This document shows positions 11,269 to 21,490 of a stretch of 64,000 nucleotides of DNA, one piece after another. The DNA lies in NCBI GenBank assembly GCA_963920635.1, contig OY987298.1, positions 130,891,735 through 130,955,734 on the forward strand. The letters are read 5' to 3'. The notes beneath the pieces are model-generated. The model was not told the origin of the DNA and ran no database searches. It worked only from the letters and a program-made list of their open reading frames with translations. The first letter of the stretch is position 1; every line of letters begins with the position of its first letter. Source of the DNA: Pseudeuparius sepicola (Eukaryota > Arthropoda > Insecta > Coleoptera > Anthribidae). The translations under genes and the position numbers were made by a program.

Positions 11269-11598
11269 ATAAAATCTTAGGTACATGACTAGGGGTGCAA
11301 ATCTATTAGGTATCTACTTGCATCACTAGGTCGATATCACAGTTGGGTTGAGGTGAGCACAGGTAACAGTTCTCCTATAGGCATTCGCCCTATGGTACAA
11401 TATTGTTAATGATCCAAAAAAAATACCTAAAAATATAAAATCTTAGGTACAAGACTAGGGGTGCAAATCTATTAGGTATCTACTTGCATCACTAGGTCGA
11501 TATCACTGTAGGGTTGAGTTGAGCACAGGTAACAGTTCTCCTATCGGCATTCGCCCTATGGTACAATATTGTTAATGATTCAAAAAATACCTAAAAAT
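11269..11598. repeat. Two tandem copies of a 165-bp unit
   Basis: The unit beginning ATAAAATCTTAGGTAC at 11,269 is repeated from 11,434 with only a handful of differences. Both units include a GGGTGCAAATCTATTAGG box and end in an AATACCTAAAAAT phrase. The duplication lies inside the P-like transposon, between the THAP exon and the right terminus. The high similarity suggests recent duplication. Confidence 0.8.
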
Positions 11599-12277
11599 GT
11601 ACACATAATAATGCACATAATGAATTGCTTAAAATTTGCAACAACCATTGCTTACATGGGCTTTCGAGTTGATACCTGAAAGGCTCGGTAAGATAGGAAA
11701 ACAATAACTTCCTATAAAAAGGATTTGACTTGAATGCTTTGTTGAAGGTTTATTGCAGAGGTAGGTACTCACCGTTAGTATACAAATGATGCTAATATTA
11801 TTTAGCAGTGACAGCTACATCTTGCTATGCATCTATTGCGATCTCTGGATTAAGTGGAACCTCGAATCATTAACCTCGTCTTGAGTTAACCTGGTATTTG
11901 GGACATCGAGTTGCCCATCACATATAAGCTAAAAAAAGTTATACAGTATTAAGTATTAAACTATGCAAGTAATTCCTGGGCTTTCAGCAAGTGCAAGTAC
12001 AAGAGCAGGCACAATCAATGTTATTAAGTTAGTATTTTACATTAATATACCTACCTATTATCTGTTGCAAAATCCTTATTAATTTCAGTTTTCAGTCTCT
12101 CTCTGTGTGTTTTAATGCGGGTTTCACGTCGGGAACACCATTCTGTTTCACTCACAGATCAAATATGGTTTCACCCTTGCACATCAAACACATGTTGTTA
12201 TTTTAAAACACAGAATGCACAGATTAAAATTAGAATTGTTTGGAGCCTACGACAAGTAGGTAAACAGAAATTAACTT

Positions 12278-12359
12278 CTATTTCTGTGCAAGGAAAAGTC
12301 AGATGACATCGTTGACATCTATTTCTGTGCAAGGAAAAGTCAGATGACATCGTTGACAT
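12278..12359. repeat. Exact 41-bp tandem duplication
   Basis: Bases 12,278-12,318 are repeated without change at 12,319-12,359. The unit starts CTATTTCTGTGCAAGG and ends GTTGACAT. It is about 95 bp inside the right end of the P-like element. It may be a replication slip or an assembly artefact. Confidence 0.85.
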
Positions 12360-12630
12360 TAACAAGAATGACAATATTTATCTGGGTTGCGCACTAACAT
12401 GCTTCCCTAATTACAGGGCCTTTCGGAGCGTCTTTTATTTGGGTTTGTCTATGAGTATCACATAACCTTGTTTTGACAGTAATTCGTATTAAACCTCGTT
12501 TTAAACTAAAACTGTGTTACAGATTCTTTAAAAAGTGCTGATTAACAAAGTGTCTGTGAAAAGCAAGCTTTCGATTGTGATTGTTTTTATCACATGCATG
12601 TTGGGAAGTTTATTTGCGAGTAAATCAGTA

Positions 12631-13560
12631 ATGAAAATGAATCACGAAGGAAATTTGTCAATTAAGGATGCAGTACTGTGACCGTCGATTCTCCTGGATG
12701 AAGGATATTCAATGCGATATGTTGCTGGTTTGTTAGGAAGACATCATTCCAGCATCTGCGATAATGAGACGGGCTCGTACTATAGAAGACCAGGGCACGG
12801 GCGAAAACATTGAACTGATCAAATTGATGATCGTTTTTTGATTCAACGTGCTTTCAGAGACAAGAGAGTCACCAGCAATCTGGTAAAAAAATAATTAGCA
12901 GATTTCCTAAATATCGCTATATCTTCTCGAACGATTAGAAGACGTTTACATGAAGCAGGATTGAGTAACAGAGGACCGGCCGAACGATTAGAAGACGTTT
13001 ACATGAAGCAGGATTGAGTAACAGAGGACCGGCCAAAAAAACATTGCTTACCCGAGAACACAAAGTTCAGAGATTGAATTTTGCAAGGCTACATCAGACC
13101 ATCGATAATTGGAAACAACTTCTGTTCTCCGATCAAACTAGAGTTAGCCTTAAGCTCCAGATGGACGTGAGCGTGTCTAGCGAAGGCGAGGAGAAAGGTT
13201 TGCCAGCTGCAATATCTCTCCTAAAGTACCTATCTTTTGGTGGTGGGTCTAAAATGGGGGGGGGTTTGCTTCGATGCTCGTACGGAGTTGGTCCCTATAC
13301 GTACGAGGTCTATGAATGCCCAATATTACTTAGACAACATTATTGTCGAACATGTATGCCTATGCCTTTTGCTCCGTTTGTTGGACCTAATTTTTTTATT
13401 TATGCAGGACAACGCTCATGTGGCTAGACAGGCTATTGGCTACCTAAATGATGTTAATATCCCTTTATTACAGTGGCCACCTAACAGTTTTGACATGAAT
13501 CCTATAGAGCACCTATGGGACTATCTAAAAAAAAAAGATTCGAAATCGTAGACCCTCTGT
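12631..13560 (+). pseudogene. Tc1-family transposase pseudogene
   Basis: This remnant encoded a cut-and-paste transposase of the Tc1 group. Residues from a helix-turn-helix (LLDEGYSMRYVAGLLGRHHS) follow the presumed start at 12,631 in one frame broken by three stops. A second DNA-binding segment (ISSRTIRRRLHEAGLSNRGP) comes next. The catalytic core shows the first aspartate in LFSDQTRV, the second in FMQDNAHVA, and the glutamate in MNPIEHLW. There are 32 residues between the second D and the E instead of the usual 34, because two residues typical after DNA are missing. Frame changes occur at the 53-bp duplication (12,929-13,034), around 13,240 and around 13,400. The gene is dead, but the family assignment is secure. 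Confidence 0.85.
12929..13034. repeat. Exact 53-bp tandem duplication inside the transposase
   Basis: Bases 12,929-12,981 (starting GAACGATTAGAAGACG, ending GGACCGGCC) are repeated exactly at 12,982-13,034. As 53 is not a multiple of three, the duplication shifts the reading frame within the DNA-binding region of the transposase. Perfect identity in an otherwise decayed gene implies that it is recent or an assembly artefact. Confidence 0.9.
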
Positions 13561-14249
13561 TGCTAATCACAACCAACTCATAGACGGGCTGAAACTGAAG
13601 AATGGGAGATTATTCCGCAAGCTTTTGTTCAACATTTGATATCAAGCATGCTATGATAAGAAGTAGAGGAGGGCCTACACAGTATTAGTGTTGACCCAGC
13701 TGCATTTATTCTGTTTTGCTATTTTTTTCTTTTTTTAAATTTGGAGTTAGGATAGCTTAATAATTATGCATTTTGTGTTATGTTAAGGTTATATAAAAGT
13801 TTGACAATAAAGAAAAAAGATGTAAATTGCAAGTTATTTGTCAAAAACATAGATTAGAAAATTTCTGACAATAAAAATGTCAATTTAAAACCGAAAACTT
13901 GGTGAGTACAAAGTAGATAAGTATACAGTGATTTTACAGGAATATTTAAAACATATGAGAAAAGAAAGGGAGGGTATAGAGAATTAGTTTATTTAAATGA
14001 TTTTTTTTTCATCTAAAAGTAGTAAATATCAGTTCTTTTATTCATTGGAATTTTTTTTATTAATTTCAATCATCTCGAAGGGAATTCAGTATTATATCAA
14101 CAAATATATTGATTGAATAGTAACTATAAAAAACAACTGTCACTTAAAAATATATCTCACCCAACATTATTTTAACCCTGATGAAGACCATAAATATGGC
14201 CGAAAGCTTAGTTTCGTATAAAGAATAAATGGTAAATGATTTTGGCTGA

Positions 14250-16110
14250 AATGATTTTGCTTTAGTTAATGCCAGGATAGGGTTAAAAATGGCGGCGAAT
14301 CCTAAATATTTGCACCTTGTTGTGCGTATAGTATGGGAAAAGACGTAGGTATAGGTATGTGTGGTACAAAGATTAATATTATTATAATAAGCAACACTTT
14401 GTATCTACGACCAACATTTGCTACGTTCCTTTCTTTAAAATTTTTCAAGAACTCGGCGTTCCTCTTTGACTCAATAACGGGATACGGCGTTAATAAACAT
14501 AAAAAGTTCGGACAATATAAAATGAAAAATGACTGAGATAGCCTTTTAAATATTCCGCCACGTTAATATTTATACCGGCGCGCAGTTTCTCCTGGAAAAA
14601 TACGATTTCCTTTCCGGATAGATGAAAATTTAATTTCCTATTCATAAATATGAAGTGAACGGGGGTGCTTTGCATGCATATTGAAGATTCCTCCACCTTA
14701 ATATAAACAGTCATTAGCATACTACCACACCCGGTGTATTTAAGCATTAGATCTAATGATTATTTTAGACGAAGCCGGGGAATGCGTGAAACTTTGTTGA
14801 CTGTTAGAAATTTAATCAAAAGTTGGGAAAGGCAACAGTTGACGAGATATAAAGGCAACGAGGCTCCAAATACCTGTGTGAAGGTCATATACGAGGAAGG
14901 CAAAAATATGTAGTGTAAAGATTAGGTACCTACACGATTGTACTTTCTGATCAAATACAACCATTACTACCGCTTTTGATAAGTTTCTAAATAGAAAACT
15001 AGTTGGACAATGTCGAAATGGCACGTGATTTTGGCTAAACAATTACAACTGTTATAATAACATTACCGCGAAAGCTTATCTCATGTTCAATTGCAAAAAA
15101 AATCGTTTGTGTTGCAATTTTTTTGGGGAACTAAACTGATTCTACTATAGAGCAAAATTGTATGGAAAACATTTTCCCATCAATTCAAAAAGTATATACA
15201 ATATTAAAGGCCACTTAAAATTTGCTTTCTAAAATCGAAATTAATGAAAACCATCTTAAGTATAATTTGAATATACATAAATGTCCAAATGATTATTGAT
15301 TATCATATCTAGCATATCTTCTATACCTAATGGAGTAAGATTTCATATAATACAGATTAGTATTTCTGGCGAGCCTCATTAAAAGGAAAAAATTAAAGCG
15401 CTTCATTAGCGCTTTCTAGAGACTTCCAGGACGAGCCTTAAGTGTTTCGTTAATTAAGATCTTCCAGTTTGTTACATCCATTCAATCCGTTTATTGCGAA
15501 ATCCAATTATACATAAAATATGTTAGCAACGAGGCAAACTAATCTTAATCCTTGAGATCTTCAACCTAATAAACGAAGCAGTTTCGCAGGAAATGAGTTC
15601 TTTTCAGAAAAACTACTAGGAACGAATTTAAAACAGCGACTTGTACGAAATGACTTTTGCCGATAAAATTGGATGTAGCGTTTTAGTTTGCTTCCAATTT
15701 AAAGTTGAAATTGGGACGCATTTTATTGGTGCTTTTTGATCACGACTAAATGAAATCACGGCAAGATGGGGTAGCTGATGCGAATTTCAGATAAAACAGA
15801 GAACTGAAATATTGGATCCATTTTACAGTCAAACGATAACTGATAATAAACAAGAAAGATGAATCGAGCGATATTCTCTTTAAAATAATCTACATAAGTT
15901 TTAGTTATTATGGTAACAAAATGATGTTTCTACAGACACTTTCGCATGCCCAATTTTATAGGTAACTACAGAAAATTCAGCATCGATTAATTGTCGACAT
16001 CTCAGATCAAATAATATAGACATTTTTTCCTTATGGCATTCTACTCCATATTATTATGTATTTAGAGCTTTATTCAAAGTACCTATAAACTGAAATTGAA
16101 ATTAGCAGGA
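14250..16110. other. Spacer, no gene recognised
   Basis: This is mostly AT-rich sequence with short mixed-composition segments around 14,550-14,720 and 15,360-15,660. A GGCAAGATGGGGTAGCTGATG phrase near 15,762 resembles the GGGGCAAGATGG ends at 7.8-9.0 kb and may be a truncated relic of that family. The short frames on both strands look like chance. No RNA gene was seen. Confidence 0.45.
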
Positions 16111-16123
16111 AAAATGTAATATA

Positions 16124-16162
16124 TTGCCCGATGCGTAAGTGCATTTACGCATCTGGCAATGT
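16124..16162. repeat. Hairpin with ATTGCC...TTACGCATC stem
   Basis: ATTGCCCGATGCGTAA pairs with TTACGCATCTGGCAAT around a 6-base loop, with one mismatch. The TTACGCATC box followed by GCAA and AAATAACTATT recurs at about 37,487-37,513, and CTTACGCATCCAGCAAT recurs near 42,942. The hairpin end may therefore belong to a dispersed miniature element. Confidence 0.5.
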
Positions 16163-17480
16163 AAATAACTATTATTGCCTGAAACTTGGCTGAATTTTTC
16201 TACGCCGAGCGTTATAGAGATTTCTTATAACACAATCAACGTCAGATATATTAGTAGATGTCAGATTTTCACCAAAATCGCAGGCTTTTCGGATAGATCC
16301 TCAAGAGATTTTCGTTTGCAGGCAGAACTAACGATTTGACTGTTTAAATCCTGCACAACTGCATCATGGGAATGTTCTTGTATATGTTTTGTAACAGTTA
16401 TATTGTTATCACCTTAGCCCAATGTAAGTACAAATTATTTGCACTTTCTATTTGTACATTTAGTACAAGTCCACCGTTTCTCACAACTTTTCAGACGCTT
16501 TTGGAAACCATATTTATAGTTGTTATAATTAACTAATTCTTCCAATTAAAATTCGTGAGTTTTCGATCAAAATTATTTATCGTTAATTGAGATTATTTCC
16601 GACGTTTCGATAACTTAGTTAACATCATCAGGTTTTTTATAAAAAAAACTTTTTCTTTCCCATATAGGTACAGAAACATGTTAAAATATTTTTTCTTTCA
16701 AAAACTAAAAGAGAAAAAAATATTTTATATAAAAGGAAACATTTTGAATTTTAGTTTTTATAAAAGTAATACAAGTTGAAGGGTGGAATTATACAAAGTA
16801 AGGGCACAAATTGGAATCTTTATATAAAATCTAGGAAACTCACCAAAAAAGGCAGCCAGCCCCTTCTGCTCCTTCTTTCCAAAAATTCATCAGTGTATAT
16901 ATAATATAATATAATTATTATTAAGATGTAGTTATAAAACTGTAGGTAGGTCACATATTTGTTTTTCTTTCTTAATTAAAAGTTCTTGTTAAATTATTAC
17001 ATTTTCGATGAGACAAGGCGAGAGACCAAAGAACAGTTGAAAGCATATAAATTGAAGTAGCGTTAGACATCCTTTCAAGGACATTTCTGCAAGATTGCTA
17101 CTCAATTTGATAAATAGTGGGCATTTTGAAAAGCATAGGCAGAAAAGGTACGAGTTAAACAGAGATAGGCATTTTCTCATAGGCAAGAGATATATTATTA
17201 TCTCGATTATTATCTTTCAAATATTTTATTTAGGTATTATTTTTTATAACAGAGGGTATTTTTATTTTGGCATATTGTTTGATATGTTTTAAAGTGTATA
17301 TTTATTTATAAAAGAGGACTTTTATTTTTACAATAAATGGTAGATATTTAAATTGCTCTTGTGATTTTGTCTTAGTTGGTAGGTACTATATAGGTAGGTA
17401 TATTTCAACCTCTTTTGCCAAAGATTGAACTTTTGCATTGCCAAAAAATAGAAAATAGAGTGTCCCGATGGAGAAATTCA
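16163..17480. other. AT-rich spacer with minor palindromes
   Basis: No coding region is visible. At 16,595-16,632 the sequence reads CCGACGTTTCGATAACTTAG followed by TTAACATCATCAGG, a phrase I associate with insect miniature elements, but I found no partner arm. A small AT-rich palindrome (TAAAATATTTTTT against its inverse) lies at 16,681-16,726. Confidence 0.4.
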
Positions 17481-17483
17481 TTA

Positions 17484-17650
17484 AGCATTTCGGTGTACAA
17501 ATAGGGGGCATTTCGGTGCATTTCGCGGCATTTCGGTGAATTTCGAGGCATTTCGGGGCATTTCGAGGCATTTCGGGGAATTTCGAGGCATTTCAGTGCA
17601 TTTTGGGACATTTCGATGCATTTCGGTGAATTTCGGTGCATTTTGGGCAT
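17484..17650. repeat. 10-bp minisatellite (GCATTTCGGT-type)
   Basis: About sixteen head-to-tail copies of a 10-base unit with the core CATTTCG and variable last bases (GTG, AGG, GGG, GAA). Because ten is not a multiple of three, all frames stay open and give repetitive peptides on both strands, such as RNAPKCLE or GISRHFGEF. These frames are artefacts of the repeat, not genes. Confidence 0.9.
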
Positions 17651-17792
17651 ATTTTGCTCAAAGGTGCATTTTAGTGTACAAGATTTGGGTACCGATTTCC
17701 CCCTCGTATATAATTAACTAACAGGGAACTGTTTTCCTCGTTCAGTGACAATTATTTAGGGATTCATGGCGAAAATGCAACGCAACTTTAAA

Positions 17793-18165
17793 CACACAGA
17801 AAATGTCACCTTGAACAGTGACTTTGTTGAGAAGGGTCCAATAATTTAAATTGTTTTTATTTGTTGGTTGGCATTTTGTAACGAAAGAAATTGCTATTGT
17901 GGTTAGTAATAGTTTTTTAATACTTCCAGGGCACTCTTAATCCGTATAAAATATCATAAAAATTCAGCATTTTGAGTTGGCCCAGAGAAAAACACCATGC
18001 CTATAAAAAAAATCGTATCTGGCCCTGGTTTTGCAATTTGCAAATAGTATGAAGGTAAAAATAGGCGTTTTTCAAGGCCTTTCCAACAAAAAAAAGTTCA
18101 GGCGATTATCCCCAAAAATAAATATTTTATGGATTTGTATAGATTTAAAAGTAGACACTCTGCAT
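17793..18165 (+). repeat. Segment duplicated at 20,440-21,080 (shorter copy)
   Basis: This stretch runs parallel to 20,440-21,080. Both contain CACAGAAAATGT, CAGTGACTTTGTTGAGAA, CCCAATAATTTAAATTGTTT and AGAGAAAAAC in the same order, then a pyrimidine-rich CGTA..CTGG..TTTGCA phrase. The copy at 20.4 kb holds extra sequence because it is the right half of a large foldback. Together with the GC-rich blocks 2.6 kb apart, this marks a duplicated segment of about 1 kb. Confidence 0.65.
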
Positions 18166-18344
18166 GTTAATACTCAAAAAACTAGAAAAATGCTATTTAC
18201 TTAATAACGTTATAGCGTCCACGTCGGTAAATCGAATTTAATAAAACTTGTTAGGTTTCTGGTCATGGCCAACTCGATACCGTTGTCGGAAATGTTTTAA
18301 ACGTCCTAGATTTGGATCAACCACAGACAACTTCGTTTTCTGGG

Positions 18345-18515
18345 GCAACTTGTCCGAGGGAATGGTATTTTTTATTTTCAGGTAAAATCCCCAGTGCTTA
18401 TCTCGGGATTTTATCAGAAAATGAAGAGACCATACTTTATGCTAGTGATGTTTCTAAAAATACACCGATAAACGTTCTGACACTTGTCATTTTACATGCG
18501 ACTAAATTAAGTACC
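18345..18515 (-). repeat. Third, diverged fragment of repeat family A
   Basis: The phrases TATTTTCAGGTAAAATCCCC, CTCGGGATTTTATCAGAAAA and GCTAGTGATGTTTCTA follow the order found at 23,225-23,320, where family A has its central hairpin. The similarity is partial and the ends are unclear. Confidence 0.5.
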
Positions 18516-18586
18516 TACTATCAGTTTTAGCATATCTGGTTCTATTAACTGTTCAGCCCGAACATCAAAATACACCACCCAAATTT

Positions 18587-18850
18587 CCTATTAGCAACCA
18601 AATTACACCTTCACCAAAAACGATGATCCGCTCTAATCAAACTCGAACAAAAGCCGCCTCCTTCATCAAAATCGAATTATCCATTCGGTTTGCTGGTCCC
18701 GGCTTAATTGTTTCAAAGGGCCGGGCAGGAGGGGAAGGGCAGAATTGTCGGAACACAGCGCTCGGGATGCATGCTAACGAGTCACGAGGTTGAGCCAATG
18801 ATTGCTTTTCCGCTACAACGGGACATGTCCGTGTATTTTACTACTCGGAA
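18587..18850. repeat. GC-rich block, copy 1 (pair with 21,218-21,490)
   Basis: About 260 bp align directly with 21,218-21,490. Shared phrases include ACCAAATT, CGATTATCCATTCGGTT (with one change), GCTTAATTGTTTC, GCATGCTAA and GCCAATAATTGG/GCCAATGATTGC. No frame is preserved between the copies. The block could be a duplicated regulatory element, given its ACAATGG and ATTGTT motifs of the SOX type in the partner copy, or an old repeat. Confidence 0.55.
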
Positions 18851-19019
18851 GATGCTTGCTATGTAGAATAACAAAAAATATGTGTATACTAAATAAATAT
18901 TTGTATTTTTTGATAATCTAAATATTAATTCTCACAAAAAAATTTTTAAACACCAAAAAGACCGTAAATCTACGAAGGCCTGGAAGGGACACTCGCCTTT
19001 TTTTCTAGATCGACTTATC

Positions 19020-19520
19020 TAAGTTGCGAAAAGTCTAACTCGTGGGATGAATATGAGCCTAAAGTCTATCCAAGTTACAGAGGCAGTGGATCAAAACATT
19101 GGCCACCACGTGACCTATTATCTTATTGGTATGGCCGTCATAAAATATCAAGTGTTTACGCGGCGAGCAGAATGCAGGGCCGGCTCTTCCCTCAGTCGAG
19201 TTTCCTGCATATTTGAGATCGGATCGCGAGCAGTATATTCTGTAAATTTATTTTGCTACTTAATTTAAGGAAATTTGTAAAGATCCACGAAAGCTCAACA
19301 CAATTTTTAGAACTTCTAAAAGAATTAGTTCAGAATTACAAGCCACTGGGAATCTCATATTAGTCCGACCCTGGTAATCGATGGCAATGCGGTCATGTGA
19401 CTTTGTTTATATCTACTGCCGCTGTAACTTGGATAGACTTTAGGTCACCCATGCAATGCAACGTTATCATATCAAAAGTATACCTCGCGAGACTACGACT
19501 TTGTGGAAAGTCTAGGGATT
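19020..19520. mobile_element. ~500-bp foldback with AAGTCTATCCAAGTTACAG arms
   Basis: The left arm at about 19,058-19,130 contains AAAGTCTATCCAAGTTACAG, then GGCAGT and ..CATGTGAC-like sequence. The right arm at about 19,376-19,445 is its inverse. The outer parts (GCGAAAAGTC boxes at 19,027 and 19,530) are also mirror-like. There is no transposase frame. The left border abuts a dispersed repeat (18,965-19,020) also found at 6,576-6,640. Confidence 0.6.
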
Positions 19521-19750
19521 TACGTTTTGCGAAAAGTCGGTCTTGCGTGATGCTTCCTGCAAATTTTGCAAAAATTGAATTTCTACATCTGTAAGATGAC
19601 TTGTAAACCTGTCAAATATGTTTGCTTGTTTAAATTTTTCTGTGGTGCTGAAGGCAAATTCTAGATGCAAAAATAAAAATTTACAAAGCTGTCAAGATGT
19701 TGTGGGGTAGGTACATAGAATTTTATGTTGAATCCGAATATGTTGAAATA

Positions 19751-21125
19751 TACAGGGTGTTCCATTTCAAAATCTAAAGTTGATGTTATTTCAGGTAAAA
19801 TCGGAAGTAGAAAAAATTTTAATATAGAGGGTGTATACTTTTAAGTGTATACAAATCGGTAAAAAAATGTATTTTGTGAGATATTTTCAAAAACTTTTTT
19901 TTGTTTGAAAGGCCTTCAAAAACCGCTTCTTTTGACCTTCCTGCCATTTTCAAAATGCAAATCCAGGGCCCGCTGCGATTTTTTTATACCCCCGATTTTC
20001 GCGAAAACCTTTTAGCGATTTTTTTATTTAAAATCTAACCCCACAGCGTTGATCAGAACATCACGAAACCCTTATATACCGAATTCGAACAAAAAATATA
20101 CAGGGAGTTCCATTATGCAGGGTGTCAAAGTTGAGCAAAATAGGAATTTTAAAGGCATCTGCCAAGTCAAGTGTGTCATGGAATCCCCTCAAAATAGTTG
20201 AATGGTCAACAGGACCACTCAAGTTGTTAGAGTGCAAAGGTCCAATACGAAATATACAGAGTGCTCTTATCTGTGTCATCTCAAATTGCTGAATTTTTTT
20301 TAACTTTATACGGGTCAAAAATCGAGTATATCAAAACCGCTCCACATACTATAAACGAACTAAATCTAAAAAATACAGAAGCCTGCCAGTCAGTAAGTCC
20401 ATATCAGTTAAGGTGGCTGGTGTGTCGCAACAGGAAACGCACAGAAAATGTATCATCTTAGGCAGTGACTTTGTTGAGAAAGGCCCAATAATTTAAATTG
20501 TTTTTATTTGTTGGTTATCATTTTGTAAAGATATAAATTACTTTTGTGCTTATTAATATTTTTTTCAATGATTCCAGAGCACTCCTGATCAGTATAAAGT
20601 TTAATAAAAATTCAGAATTTTGAGATGGTTCAGAGAAAAACGCCCTGTATATTTTTGTAGTAAATCTTTTCACACCAACATTTTGAGTGGTCCTGTTGAC
20701 CATGCAACTGTTTTGAAGGGATTCCATGGCACACTTGGCTCGCCAGATGTCTTTAAAATTCCTATTTTGCTCAACTTTAACACGATGTAGAACCGAACCC
20801 CCTGTACATTTTTTGATCAAATTTAGTATATGGGGGTTTTGGGGTATCCTGATTAACGCTGTTGTGTCAGATCTTAAATAAATGGTTTTTGTGAAAATCG
20901 GGGTATAAAAAAAATCGTAGCCGTCCCTGGATTTGCATTTTGACAAAAGTAAAAACGTCAAAAGAAGCATTTTTTGAAGTTCTTTCGAACAAAAAAAGGT
21001 TTTTGAAAATATCTCACAAAATACATATTTTATCGATTTGTATACTTACACTTAAAAGTAGACACCCTGTATTAAAAAAAAACCTTTTACATGAAATAGG
21101 TACTTAAGATTTAAAATTTTTATTT
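19751..21125. mobile_element. 1.4-kb foldback with TACAGGGTG ends
   Basis: The left arm 19,751-20,335 and right arm about 20,578-21,125 are inverted copies over roughly 550 bp, separated by a ~240-bp loop. Shared landmarks are AAGTGTATACAAATCG, GAGATATTTTCAAAAAC, TGCAAATCCAGGG, GTTGAGCAAAATAGG and GGTCAACAGGACCACTC, each met in mirrored order. TACAGGGTGT sits at the left edge and an internal CACCCTGTA at 21,062-21,071. An RNA from here would fold into a long duplex. The 150-codon minus-strand frame in the right arm is AT-biased and has no recognisable motif. Confidence 0.75.
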
Positions 21126-21217
21126 TCAAAAATAAAAGAAAAATTGGAGGTGGGACCCATCCCGTGGCCAACCGGTACATTCCGCCCAAATAGGTGGTGT
21201 CAAAAACGCTGATTAAC

Positions 21218-21490
21218 AACCAAATTGCGTCGCCACCAAAAGCGATCAGCCGCCCTAATCAAGGTCGCCCCGAAACAAAAGCCGTTCGGGGCCGCCCCAG
21301 CGTCGTCCGAATCGAGTTATCCATTCGGTTCGCAGCGTCCTGCTTAATTGTTTCGAGGGGGCACCGAGATACGGCAGAATTGGGAGAACACCTCGCGCGC
21401 GGTGCGCATGCTAATGAGTCCGGAGGTCGGGCCAATAATTGGTTACCGCGACAATGGGTAATGTACATGAGGGCTATCTCCAGGAAATTG
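21218..21490. repeat. GC-rich block, copy 2 (pair with 18,587-18,850)
   Basis: This copy is richer in CG than its partner and carries the phrases GAGTTATCCATTCGGTTCG, TGCTTAATTGTTTCG, GCGCATGCTAATGAGTC and GACAATGGG. Open frames exist on both strands, but they are not shared with the 18.6-kb copy, so coding is unlikely. The surrounding sequence takes part in the same direct duplication. Confidence 0.55.

Larger units (their letters stand above)
10342..12453 (-). mobile_element. P-like (THAP-bearing) transposon with intact 8-bp target duplication
   Basis: The ends are inverted: the first 16 bases CATAGACAAACCCAAA are identical at both termini, and partial matching continues for about 30 bp. 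The insertion is flanked by exact copies of AGTATCAC (10,334-10,341 and 12,454-12,461). An 8-bp duplication, termini starting CA, and a THAP-type zinc finger on the minus strand together point to the P-element superfamily. The length is 2,112 bp, shorter than expected for an autonomous P element, and no RNase H-like or GTP-binding transposase region can be read. It is therefore an internally deleted or degraded copy. It carries two internal tandem duplications (165-bp and 41-bp units). Confidence 0.75.
10209..13860 (+). mobile_element. Decayed Tc1-type transposon, interrupted
   Basis: The left end reads CACACCCCTGGACAAAATTA followed by ACGCACC, which I recognise as the style of Tc1-group terminal repeats. 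It is preceded by TA at 10,207-10,208. The transposase remnant is at 12,631-13,560 on the plus strand. The element is split by the P-like insertion at 10,342-12,453. No matching right terminal repeat is seen between the transposase and the outer TIR, so the right end is lost or beyond recognition and the end coordinate given here is approximate. Confidence 0.6.
9903..14240. mobile_element. Outer TIR pair of a three-level transposon nest
   Basis: A ~50-75-bp inverted repeat brackets the region. The left copy at about 9,903-9,978 contains CAAGCTTTCGGCCATATTTA. The right copy at about 14,161-14,240 contains its inverse. The arms also share the CTTCATC..GGG..TAAAATAATGTTG phrase. The span of 4.3 kb is explained by insertions: a Tc1-type transposon fills most of it, and that transposon carries a P-like element. 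Without them the original element would have been only several hundred bases long. Confidence 0.55.

Noticed and set aside
13014..13427. 137-codon frame as an intact protein
   Set aside because: It is only one segment of the Tc1 transposase pseudogene; downstream of the first catalytic aspartate it has left the correct frame.
17386..17721. Repetitive peptides on both strands (RNAPKCLE and GISRHFGEF types)
   Set aside because: A 10-bp minisatellite keeps all frames open; these are artefacts, not antifreeze-like or structural proteins.
20518..20970. 150-codon minus-strand frame
   Set aside because: It lies in one arm of the 1.4-kb foldback; the mirrored arm has a disrupted frame, so the openness is accidental.
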